Below, in pieces: positions 18,864 to 28,100 of a stretch of 64,000 nt of DNA (position 1 is the stretch's first letter; the number at the start of each line of letters is the position of its first letter). The notes below the pieces were generated by a model that saw only the letters and a list, made by a program, of their open reading frames with translations, did not search any database and was not told where the DNA came from. Both the position numbers and the translations under genes were made by a program. Source of the DNA: Marinilabiliaceae bacterium (lineage in GTDB: Bacteria > Bacteroidota > Bacteroidia > Bacteroidales > Marinilabiliaceae); assembly GCA_016933045.1 (NCBI GenBank), contig JAFGBR010000020.1, positions 116,265 to 180,264 on the forward strand, in the 5' to 3' direction.

Positions 18864-20522
18864 ATGGGAAAAATTAGTTTGATTTATAGAAAAGCGATAA
18901 CAGTTTTCTTCGTAATAGTGGCTATTATTTCAGCCAAAGGACAGAATCCTTATTTGCCGTTATGGGAGCATATTCCCGATAGTGAGCCATACGTTTTTGA
19001 AGACCCTGACCGTCCGGGGAAATATCGTGTATATGTTTATGGCTCCCACGATGACCTTGTTACCGATTACTGTGGATTGAACCAGATTGTGTGGTCGGCT
19101 CCTGTTGATGATCTGACACAGTGGAGATATGATGGTGTCTGTTTCGCTTCCGCTGAAGACAATAACGGTAAAGAACTTTTCGTGGCAAAGGTGGATGCCA
19201 ACGGCAAGCGGATGAACGCGGAGGGGTGCGGAGACCTCCTCTATGCTCCTGATGTTGTCGAGGTGATGGAGAACGGAAAGAAAGTGTACTATTTTACACC
19301 CAACAATCAGGCGGCGGGCAGACAGACAATGGTCTGTAAGGGCGAACGCCCCGACGGACCGTTTAAGGTGTGCAACTGGGCAGCCGATGGAGAAACCACA
19401 ACGGGATGCCTTGGCTTTGATCCCGCAATCTTCAAAGACGACGACGGGCGTGTATACGGATACTGGGGTTTCAACAGGTCGTATGCCGCGGAACTTGATC
19501 CTAATACGATGTCTTCCGTAAAGCAAGGTGCTGAGGTGGTTGAGGATATGATTTCAGGTCTTGCTAAAGGTCAGCAGGGCATTTTCCGATTCTTCGAGGC
19601 ATCATCGATACGTAAGATTAAGGGCAAATACGTATTTATATACAGCCGCTTCACAGGGCAGGGAGAGTTTGGATTGCCCAGATCTAACTATAATCTGGCG
19701 TATGCTTACAGCGACAAACCATTAGGTCCGTGGACATACGGAGGTACGATTATCGATGGACGTGGACGAGATACCGATGAGCAGGGAAATCCGATTGTTA
19801 CAGGCTATAATACAGGCAATACGCATGGAAGCATTGCTGAAATTAACGGTCAATGGTACGTGTTCTATCACCGCCACTCAGGAACTGATGAGTTCTCACG
19901 CCAGGCAATGGTTGCTCCTATAGATGTGAAAGTAGAAAAGAAGGGACGTGTGGTTATTTGCGAGGGCGAAGTGACATCCGAGGGATTCCGCGCGGAAGGC
20001 TTGAATCCGTTGGAGCGTGTGGCTGCCAGTTGGGCTTGTTACTTTACGGGACTGAGGCCTATGACCAGCAGGTTCCCCAGGTTCTTCCCAACCGGCTCGT
20101 ATCCTGCCGCTACCCGACCCGACAGAGAAAATCTTAACGCAACGTTTAGCTTCAATCACACGCACGCGCCGATGGTTAACAATACTGACGGTTCGACCAT
20201 CGGTTATAAATATTTCAATATGTCGAAACTGGCAAAACGGGATAACGCGACAATCGACCTGCATTTGAAGCCGCTCGGCGTTCAAGGCGAGATTGTATTT
20301 ATGCTCGACAGTCCGTACAAAAGCCGCGGAGGAATGGAGATTGGTAGTTTGAAACTTACAGGCAATGAGAAACAAGAGGCGCAGCATCGTACCGCTAACA
20401 TTTCCAGACTGAAAAACATGAAGGGGAAACGCCCTCTCTATATGTTGTTTCACAGCGATGTAAAAGATAAATCACTTTGCGACTTATATGATTTTATATT
20501 TAAAGTGGATATAAAAAAATGA
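18864..20522 (+). CDS. GH43 family protein, GC-rich, probably horizontally acquired
   Basis: 552 residues with a signal peptide (about 1-28, ending SAKGQ). The GH43 propeller is of the NPYLPLWEHIPDSEPYVFED type, with VYGSHD, FDPAIFKDDDG and FFEASSIRK motifs. A C-terminal beta-rich domain (about 380-552) resembles the accessory domains of this GH43 group. Base use differs from the neighbours: 37 of 60 bases at 19201-19260 are G/C versus 23 of 60 at 17701-17760. The stop overlaps the ATG of a truncated gene (ATGA at 20519), a donor-operon coupling. It lies between imperfect 80-bp repeats. The subgroup includes arabinan/galactan exo-enzymes; specificity unknown. Confidence 0.8.
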   Translation: MGKISLIYRKAITVFFVIVAIISAKGQNPYLPLWEHIPDSEPYVFEDPDRPGKYRVYVYGSHDDLVTDYCGLNQIVWSAPVDDLTQWRYDGVCFASAEDNNGKELFVAKVDANGKRMNAEGCGDLLYAPDVVEVMENGKKVYYFTPNNQAAGRQTMVCKGERPDGPFKVCNWAADGETTTGCLGFDPAIFKDDDGRVYGYWGFNRSYAAELDPNTMSSVKQGAEVVEDMISGLAKGQQGIFRFFEASSIRKIKGKYVFIYSRFTGQGEFGLPRSNYNLAYAYSDKPLGPWTYGGTIIDGRGRDTDEQGNPIVTGYNTGNTHGSIAEINGQWYVFYHRHSGTDEFSRQAMVAPIDVKVEKKGRVVICEGEVTSEGFRAEGLNPLERVAASWACYFTGLRPMTSRFPRFFPTGSYPAATRPDRENLNATFSFNHTHAPMVNNTDGSTIGYKYFNMSKLAKRDNATIDLHLKPLGVQGEIVFMLDSPYKSRGGMEIGSLKLTGNEKQEAQHRTANISRLKNMKGKRPLYMLFHSDVKDKSLCDLYDFIFKVDIKK

Positions 20523-20626
20523 AGAGCTCAATTTTAACAATCATTCTGTCCATCGTTTGCAGCCAACTCACTCACAAACATTCGGTCTGTATTGAATATA
20601 TTTATAGTAGATATTTTGAAAAATGA
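20519..20626 (+). pseudogene. Truncated start of the next gene from a donor operon
   Basis: ATG overlaps the stop of the GH43 gene (ATGA). The first codons, MKSSILTIILSIVCSQL, look like a signal peptide. At about 20574 the sequence passes into the GH51/GH35 repeat and the frame runs out in 35 codons. I infer that a downstream gene of the source operon was cut at the insertion junction. Confidence 0.5.
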
Positions 20627-20652
20627 AAAAAGTAATTTATACGATATTTCTG
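20574..20652 (+). repeat. Right copy of the imperfect 80-bp direct repeat
   Basis: This copy of 18546-18625 contains a GH51 3' end remnant, the intergenic bases and the first codons of GH35 (MKKVIYTIFL). The GH51-like part is out of place here, because the complete GH51 gene ends 2 kb upstream. Confidence 0.8.
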
Positions 20653-22962
20653 AGCATTGTATTATTTGCATCATGCCAGTTGAAGACAAATAAGCCGGAG
20701 CATACCTTCGCTATTGGGGAAGAGCACTTCTTGCTTGATAGTGTGCCTTTTCAAATCAGATGTGGAGAATTGCATTTTGCGAGGGTTCCAAAGGAATACT
20801 GGCGGCACCGGCTGCAAATGGTGAAAGCATTAGGTATGAATACAGTTTGTGCTTATCTGTTTTGGAACTTTCATGAGCGTACACCCGGTAACTTTACTTG
20901 GGATGGTGACGCGGATATTGCAGAGTTTTGCAAAATAGCCCAAGAAGAAGGGCTTTGGGTTATTCTTCGCCCTGGACCATATACCTGTGCCGAATGGGAA
21001 ATGGGAGGATTGCCCTGGTGGCTTCTTAAAAATGATGCCATCCAGTTAAGAACGAAAGATTCTGTTTATGTGAAAGCCGCAACCAATTATTTGAAGGAGG
21101 TAGGTCGGGTATTGTCACCTCTGCAAATATCGCAGGGAGGACCTATTCTAATGGTACAGGTTGAAAATGAATACGGTTTTTATGCCGATGATGCTGAGTA
21201 TATGGGACTCATGAAAGATGCCATTGTAAAGGCAGGATTTGATGTGCCACTGTTTGCCTGTAATCCTACATCGAGGTTAAAAAGAGGCTTTCGCGAAGAT
21301 ATTTTCCCGGTCGTTAATTTTGGAACCAATCCGCAAGCCGGATTCAAGGCCTTGCGAGAGGTACTTCCCAAGGGACCATTGATGTGTGGTGAGTTCTATT
21401 CCGGATGGTTTGATACATGGGGAAATCCGCATAATTACGGAAAGATAGACCAGTATTTGAAAGATTTGGAGTATATGTTGAAAGAGGGAGCTTCATTCAG
21501 TATTTACATGGCACACGGTGGAACCAGTTTCGGTTTTTGGGCAGGTGCAGACAGGCCTTTCAAACCCGATGCATCCAGTTATGACTATGGCGCTCCAATC
21601 AGTGAAGCTGGTTGGGTGACTGACAAGTTCTGGAAAACCCGTGATCTGGTATCTAAATATTTAATGCCAGGTGAAGCTCCGCTATCGGAACCTCCTGCTG
21701 CCAATCCTATGGCATCATTTCCTGAGGTGAAGCTTAATAAATTCGCTCCACTCTTTCAAAATTTGCCTGAGCCCATTATTACAGATGCACCGAAAACAAT
21801 GGAGTATTATGATCAGGCAAGGGGAAGTATTATCTATCGAACGATTTTACCAGCCGGAGGTGAATGTGTACTTGACGTTGAAGCTGTTCACGATTTTGCA
21901 TGGGTGTTTTGCAATGGTGAGAAAGTGGGGGTCATGGATCGGCGTACACGTAATTTTAAAATGAAAATTCCTGCACGGGAAAAAGAAACCACTATAGACA
22001 TACTGGTTCATGCCATGGGGCGCATCAATTTCGGGAAAGAGGTTCATGATAGAAAAGGGCTTATTGCTCCGATTCAATTCATTGATAAGAAAGGACATAA
22101 TGTTACCACTAAAGAATGGAAGATATATAACCTGGATTATCAGGAGAATATGTTCTCGCATTTGAAGTATGATGGTAAGTTCCCCGAAAAATCAGTACCA
22201 GGGATTTGGTCTGGAGAGTTTACTATTGACAAGGTTGGTGATGTTTATCTGGATGTAACTCAATGGGGCAAAGGAGTTGTTTGGGTGAACGGCCATTGTT
22301 TGGGACGTTATTGGAATATTGGACCTACTCAAACCATGTATATACCGGCATCTTGGTTGAAAAAGGGAACAAACCAGGTGTCTGTTTTGGATTTACTGGG
22401 GCCGGAAGATCCTGTGATCAGAGGATTGAATGAACCGATATTGAATGAATTACGACCGGAGAAGGATTTTCGGTTTTCAAAAAGACCAAATGTAGAGCTT
22501 ACTTTGAGAAATGAAACTCCAACATATAAAGGGTGCTTTGATAAAGGAGACCAAATGCAGACCATGAAATTTAATAAAACTGTACAGGGACGTTATTTCT
22601 GCATTGAAGCTTTGAATTCGTATGATAACAAGCCTTATGCGGCTATTGCAGAAATGGATATTCTGGATGAGAATTATGCTTCAATTAGTCATGAAAAATG
22701 GACGGTTGCCTACGTAAGCAGTGAAGAATTATTTAAGGAAGATGGTAATGCCGATAATGCTTTCGACGGACAAATATTTAATTATTGGCATACCTCATGG
22801 AGCAAAACACAACCTGATTATCCGCATTATTTAGCCATCGACTTAGGTCAAGAGGAAATCATAAATGGTTTTAGTTATGTGCCTAGAGCCGGGAATAATC
22901 CCGGTAGAATAAAAGATTATCATGTCTATGTTGGTAATCAGTTGCTGAAGAACACAAGGTAA
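20623..22962 (+). CDS. Beta-galactosidase GH35 lipoprotein with C-terminal F5/8-type domain
   Basis: 779 residues. The lipobox LFASC (Cys at about 19) makes it a lipoprotein. GH35 catalytic barrel (about 30-350): WRHRLQMVKALGMNT, RPGPYTCAEWEMGGLPWWL, acid/base Glu183 in VQVENEYG and nucleophile Glu257 in MCGEFYSGW. Beta-sandwich domains follow (GVVWVNGHCLGRYWNIGP), then an F5/8-type/CBM32-like domain (about 660-779: NAFDGQIFNYWHTSW, HYLAIDLG). Role: removal of terminal beta-galactose from galactan or arabinogalactan chains. The F5/8 domain stops soon after DYHVYVGNQLL; a one-base shift would add about ten residues (QGKIEKLKHQ), so a late frameshift is possible. Confidence 0.9.
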   Translation: MKKVIYTIFLSIVLFASCQLKTNKPEHTFAIGEEHFLLDSVPFQIRCGELHFARVPKEYWRHRLQMVKALGMNTVCAYLFWNFHERTPGNFTWDGDADIAEFCKIAQEEGLWVILRPGPYTCAEWEMGGLPWWLLKNDAIQLRTKDSVYVKAATNYLKEVGRVLSPLQISQGGPILMVQVENEYGFYADDAEYMGLMKDAIVKAGFDVPLFACNPTSRLKRGFREDIFPVVNFGTNPQAGFKALREVLPKGPLMCGEFYSGWFDTWGNPHNYGKIDQYLKDLEYMLKEGASFSIYMAHGGTSFGFWAGADRPFKPDASSYDYGAPISEAGWVTDKFWKTRDLVSKYLMPGEAPLSEPPAANPMASFPEVKLNKFAPLFQNLPEPIITDAPKTMEYYDQARGSIIYRTILPAGGECVLDVEAVHDFAWVFCNGEKVGVMDRRTRNFKMKIPAREKETTIDILVHAMGRINFGKEVHDRKGLIAPIQFIDKKGHNVTTKEWKIYNLDYQENMFSHLKYDGKFPEKSVPGIWSGEFTIDKVGDVYLDVTQWGKGVVWVNGHCLGRYWNIGPTQTMYIPASWLKKGTNQVSVLDLLGPEDPVIRGLNEPILNELRPEKDFRFSKRPNVELTLRNETPTYKGCFDKGDQMQTMKFNKTVQGRYFCIEALNSYDNKPYAAIAEMDILDENYASISHEKWTVAYVSSEELFKEDGNADNAFDGQIFNYWHTSWSKTQPDYPHYLAIDLGQEEIINGFSYVPRAGNNPGRIKDYHVYVGNQLLKNTR

Positions 22963-23059
22963 AATTGAAAAATTAAAACACCAATAAAGAGTTAACGTGT
23001 TTAGGAACATGCATAAGGATAAATCTGCAAAATTGAGTTTATCCAGAAAAAGACATATT

Positions 23060-23101
23060 AAAAAATCAGGTGTCAACAATAAAGTTGACACCTGATTTTT
23101 T
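23060..23101 (+). terminator. Strong bidirectional terminator hairpin
   Basis: A perfect 18-bp inverted repeat (left arm AAAAAATCAGGTGTCAAC, 6-nt loop AATAAA) starts with six A and ends with six T, 97 bases after the GH35 stop. It is likely the end of the main GH operon. Confidence 0.85.
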
Positions 23102-23259
23102 CGTCTAAATGCTTTGTGCAATAAGTCATTTAATTGAGAGAAAATACGAATTGACTCTTTTTTAGACGACATGACAACAATAAAATAGTGTAGATAATAA
23201 AACTTTAGGCCGAATTAGAAATCTACATTTTAATTATTGTTAATCAAAATCTATCAATT

Positions 23260-24957
23260 ATGAAAAAATTAGTACTTAGTGTTTTGTTTTTGCTGATTGG
23301 AGCAATTTTTGCCAATGATCTCCTGGCCTATACCAATGAAGTTCGTCAGTCGGGTGATACATATATCTGGCGGATCAATGATGTTGATCAGGGAAGTACA
23401 ACCAGCTTTACAGAAGCAGTGCAAAACGCTGTTTGGAGTGTACCTCCCATTGATTATCGGGAACTGCACATTTTATGTTCGGGTACTTTAACAGAGACCA
23501 TTGGTTTACCATATGGAATCAAGCTCTATTGTCATAACAATACATTTACCATTGATCATGGTGGATACGGGTTCTATGGAAAAGGAGTCAATGAAGTTCA
23601 AATACATGATGTGACACTTTCAAATCTGACAAATATGGGTATTCGCATGACCAGATGCAGCAACCTTGTATTTGATAATATAACTTTATTGAGCGGATTT
23701 ATCGGGATGAGGATAGACAGTCATGAAAGTAGGCCATATGAAGATTTCTGGGTCTATAATGTTACCGTAACTAATTGCAGGTTCGAGAATTTAGGTTCAC
23801 ACGGGCTTGAAACGTATGGTGTTGATGGCTGTAATATACAGAATATTGTTGCCCTTAATTGTGGTGAGTGTGGAGTGCTGTTAAATAAAACCATTAATGG
23901 AACGGTAGGCACCGTTGATGCATACAGGTGCTGTGTTGGTGGCGGATATGCCGGTTTGCGTTTGGCAAATAGTTGCAGTAACCTTGCAATTGATCAGTTA
24001 TACGCGAGAGAATGTGGTCGTGGTTTTTTTGTAACATCAGGCAGTAATAATTGCCATTTGAACTACTGTTACGTAGTCGATTGTGTTGACTATTGGGGCG
24101 AAGGCCGTGGTGTTTGGCTTGAAAATGTTGCATATTGCAGTGTAGAATCAGGATGTTGCAATACTGGTATTACCGCTTGGGGAGAAGGAACTTATGCAAA
24201 TATTGATAGTACCTGTATGGAACTATTTAATGGCACCTACAATATTATCGCCCAACATAGCGGTAAAGCCATTGCCACCAGTGGATTTGGAACGACTAAT
24301 GGTACCAGCATTATCCAATGGAGTAATACAGGAGACGATGCCCAACGATATATTATCACTCCGGTGGATGGAGAGTGGCACCGAATTACTCCTGTTATAG
24401 CAACCGATCAGGCTTTAGATGTTACCGGCGTATCAACAGCTAACAGCGCACATATTATAACATGGGCTTATCATGGCGGGTATAATCAACAATTTAAGTT
24501 TCAAAGGGCATCAACCGGAGGTTGGAACATCATTGTACGACACAGCGGTAAATGCCTGGATGTTGAATTTGCCTCTTCGCTAGATGGAGCGAACATTATT
24601 CAGTACGATTGTACAGGAAATTTAAACCAGGTATTTTCACTTACCCGGTTGAAAAGTGCAAGCATACAATCAAAAGAAGCAATGAAAGAGGTTGCTAGTG
24701 ATTTCAAACTGGATGTTTATCCGAATCCTGTTACTGATAATAAGATACAACTCTCAATGGAGATTCCTGAAGCATCTGAAGTGCAGGTAAAGCTTTATTC
24801 TGTACAGGGACAATTGCTGTTTAATCGTAGTTTAGGTGTGGTTGAAGCAGGAAATACGGAGCAGACGATTCAATTTAATGAGACTGCTAAAGGTATTTAT
24901 ACTTTAAGGGTTGAAACAACACAGGGTGTTGAAACTAGAAATGTCATTTTTAAATAA
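23260..24957 (+). CDS. Secreted beta-helix protein with ricin lectin and T9SS tail (paralogue of 3298)
   Basis: 565 residues with a signal peptide (about 1-23, ending LLA). The right-handed beta-helix domain (about 25-318) is closely related to the 3298 protein. Shared segments are NEVRQSG.(T/N)YIWR(I/V)N, NGTVGTV.AY.CC.GGGYAG.RLAN, CGRGFF, GRGVWLEN and CSVESGC. One ricin-type domain (about 322-463, three repeats including HSGKCLDV) and a T9SS sorting domain (from about 474, VYPNPVTD then KGIYTLRVE) follow. It lacks the Ig-like modules of the larger paralogue. Likely a surface pectin-binding or pectin-cleaving protein of an unnamed beta-helix group. It stands between two terminators, so it is probably its own transcription unit. 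Confidence 0.75.
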   Translation: MKKLVLSVLFLLIGAIFANDLLAYTNEVRQSGDTYIWRINDVDQGSTTSFTEAVQNAVWSVPPIDYRELHILCSGTLTETIGLPYGIKLYCHNNTFTIDHGGYGFYGKGVNEVQIHDVTLSNLTNMGIRMTRCSNLVFDNITLLSGFIGMRIDSHESRPYEDFWVYNVTVTNCRFENLGSHGLETYGVDGCNIQNIVALNCGECGVLLNKTINGTVGTVDAYRCCVGGGYAGLRLANSCSNLAIDQLYARECGRGFFVTSGSNNCHLNYCYVVDCVDYWGEGRGVWLENVAYCSVESGCCNTGITAWGEGTYANIDSTCMELFNGTYNIIAQHSGKAIATSGFGTTNGTSIIQWSNTGDDAQRYIITPVDGEWHRITPVIATDQALDVTGVSTANSAHIITWAYHGGYNQQFKFQRASTGGWNIIVRHSGKCLDVEFASSLDGANIIQYDCTGNLNQVFSLTRLKSASIQSKEAMKEVASDFKLDVYPNPVTDNKIQLSMEIPEASEVQVKLYSVQGQLLFNRSLGVVEAGNTEQTIQFNETAKGIYTLRVETTQGVETRNVIFK

Positions 24958-24990
24958 TTATTTGCGTAATAACAATATTTAATATTATGG

Positions 24991-25036
24991 AATTGTTCAG
25001 GAATCGTATACGATATTCCTGAGCAATTTCATTTTT
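24991..25036 (+). terminator. Terminator between beta-helix gene and regulator
   Basis: AATTGTTCAGGAAT and ATTCCTGAGCAATT form a 14-bp stem (one G-T pair) with a small inner palindrome (CGTATACG), followed by TCATTTTTTT. It sits 34 bases after the stop codon. Confidence 0.8.
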
Positions 25037-25131
25037 TTGTAGCAAGCTCATTTTTTTATAAAAAAGGCTGTTTTTATTTACGATTTTCAGTTCGTATATT
25101 TAATTGTATTTATTGAAAATGTTGGGAAGAA

Positions 25132-28100
25132 ATGAAGTCGTTAATCTATGTTTATTTGTTATTCTTTGTGTTGATTGCCAATGCCGAGGAAAAAAAATTA
25201 AGGTTTAGACAATTAACCGTGAATGATGGTTTGCCTCAGAATGGAGTTATAGGCATTACACAAGATAAATATGGGTTCATGTGGTTTGGAACATGGAATG
25301 GGTTGTGTCGGTACGATGGGTATGAATTTACCGTTTATCATGCCAATGAAGCAGACTCAACCTCTATAGTAAGTGACAGGATTGTTAGTGTATACAAGGA
25401 TTCTTTAGGCGATATTCTCATCGGTTTTGCAAATGGTGTATTTGTATGTAAGTACGATTATGAGCAGGATAACTTTTCCAGAACCCATTATACGGAAATG
25501 GATACAAAAATTATTGATTCATTAAACAGGTATCGGCCCTTTGTAAGAAGCATTGCTCAAACACAAAACTATACATGGGAAGTTGAATATCCGATTTATA
25601 AACTGGTTCAAAAGAACAGAAATAGTCAGGAGACTATTATATATAAGTCTGATCCTTTAGATAGATGGTCAATAAATAGTGAGTTTGTTGGTGAGATATA
25701 TTTGGATGAAAATCAGATCCTATGGGTTGCAACCTCGGGAAGCGGTATCAACTTTGCCGACACCCGGCAAAAAGATTTTTACCTGTATCGAAGTAATTCT
25801 TTCCCCAATGACATAAGGGCAATATGCAAAGATTTGAATGGTAACATCTGGGTTGGAACACGCAGTGATGGTATTGCCCTATTTAACAGTGATGAGAAAA
25901 CCTTTCAACATCATTCTTTTACAGCACAGGAACCACTTGGTGAAAATACTTTTAATCAAACCAGGCATCTCTATTGTGACCGGGAGGGATACATTTGGAT
26001 TGGTACCAAAGCCGGATTGCGACGATTTAACACTCAAAACAATACCTATAAAGATTACACGGTTTATTCAGAAAGTCCGATACCACATAACTGGGTTTTT
26101 GAAATCACAGAAGATCATAATGGTGAATTATGGATTGGAACATTCAGAGGAATTGCTAAATATAATCGCAAGGAGGACCGATTTGTATTTTATGATTCGC
26201 AAAAAATATTATCAAGTGTAAAGGTGCGTGCAATAATGGACGATGGGCATTCAAATCTTTGGGTGGGAACTGAAGAGGGAGGATTGACTTGTCTTAAGCG
26301 AAATAACAAAGGAAATTCTGATGGTGAATTTACCCCCGTGCATTACAGGCACGATATAAATGACAGCACTTCAATCAGCAGTGATAATATTTACTCAATG
26401 GATATGGATGAGAACGGCCGGATATGGTTAGCAACATCTGACGGAGTTAACATCTTCAATCCTCAATCAAACCGGTTCACGCATTTGAAAAAAGAAAACG
26501 GACTGCCGGAAAAGATCATTTTAACAGTCGTATGCGATCGTGAGGGATATGCCTGGGTGAGTCATTTAAGGGGATTATTGCGTATTAATATTGAAAAACA
26601 TAAATTTACATCCTATACTTATGAAGATGGTTTGCAGGATAAAGACTTTATTGAAAGCGCCTGTTTTAGAGATACCACTACCGGTGAGTTGTACTTTGGC
26701 GGCACCAATGGTTTAAATGTGTTTCATCCGGATGGAATAAAAGACAACACCACGATTCCAAGAACTTATATCACCGGGTTGAAAGTATTAAATAAAAAGG
26801 TCGGGATCAACGAAGTGGTCAATGGTCGGGTTGTTCTGAATAAAGCTATTTATCTTACAGATAAAATCACACTTAATCATCTCGACAGAACTGTTGAATT
26901 TGAATTTGCCGGGTTGAACTTTTCAAATCCTCACGGCAGCCAGTACAAATATCAATTAGAGGGGTTTGATGATGAGTGGGTTTATACTAATGCAGCAAAA
27001 CGCACAGCTTCTTATTCGAACCTGGAACCTGGAGATTATACGTTTAGAGTGTTTGCAGCAAATTCGGATGGAGTCTGGAGTAAAATACCGGCAACTTTAT
27101 CAGTAGAAGTTTTACCCCCATGGTGGTTATCGGGCTGGGCGTACGCAGGATATATTGTTATGGTGTTGCTGATGGTATCACTGGTCATCCGTATTATAAC
27201 AGCACGTGAGAAATATAAGCATCAGATTGAGTTTGAGAAATTGAAAGCAGACAAATTACAGGAGTTTGACAATCTTAAGTCAAAATTTTTCACAAACATG
27301 GCTCATGAGTTGCGCACTCCCCTCTCCCTGATCATAGATCCGCTGGAAAAAGTATTACATGACAACTCAATTGGAGCCACCACTAAAAACTATTTTATGG
27401 TGATGCAGAGAAATGCCAAACGGCTGTATAACCTCACTAACCAATTATTAGATTTTAGAAAGATAGAGACAGGTCAATTGGAGGTTGTAAAAACGGTGAA
27501 CGACATTGTTTCTCATTTAAGAAAAATATACGGGTCGTTTGAATCACAAGCCTTGCAAAACAAAATCAGTTATGAGTTTCATTCATCAGCCGACTCTTTG
27601 AACTTTAGTTATGATTACGAGAAAGTTGAGACTATTTTTTACAATGTGATTTCCAATGCTTTTAAGTATACACCTAATAATGGAAAAATATCGATTCAGC
27701 TCAACTTTGTTGATGAACCATTCAATAGTCAAAAGGAGTACTCGTGCATTGAGATAAAAATAGCGGATACAGGTAAGGGCATTAAACCCGATTCTTTGGT
27801 ACATATTTTCGAGATGTTTTATAAGGAGAAGGACAATAGCGGTGAAAATTTTAAAAGTTATGGGATCGGACTTGCCTTTACAAAAGAACTGATTGAACTG
27901 CATAATGGAGTTATTTCTGTTGAGAGCGAAGTTGGCAACGGAGCCTGTTTTACTGTTAAAATGCCTTGTGTTCAAATGAAATCTGATGTTCAGAAAAAAG
28001 AAAGTGAAACACCAAAAATAAACCTGTTGGAGAAGCTTCAGCCAAGCATTTCAGAAGAGCTATCGGACAATAAAGAAGAAAACCAAAATGCCACCAGTCT

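Noticed and set aside
18637..18882. An 81-codon + strand frame before the foreign GH43 gene
   Set aside because: It aligns to the end of GH43 module B and overlaps the next gene. It is a decayed fragment, not a new small gene.
18960..20453. Two long open frames on the - strand (18960-19526 and 19896-20453) of 185-188 codons
   Set aside because: They lie opposite the GC-rich GH43 gene, whose composition removes stop codons from the antisense frames. The products show no domain, signal or sensible start context.
22843..23172. A 109-codon - strand frame starting MSSKKESIRIFSQLNDLL
   Set aside because: The first residues look gene-like, but the frame runs through the terminator hairpin and into the GH35 3' end. 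At most it is a remnant; no family recognised.
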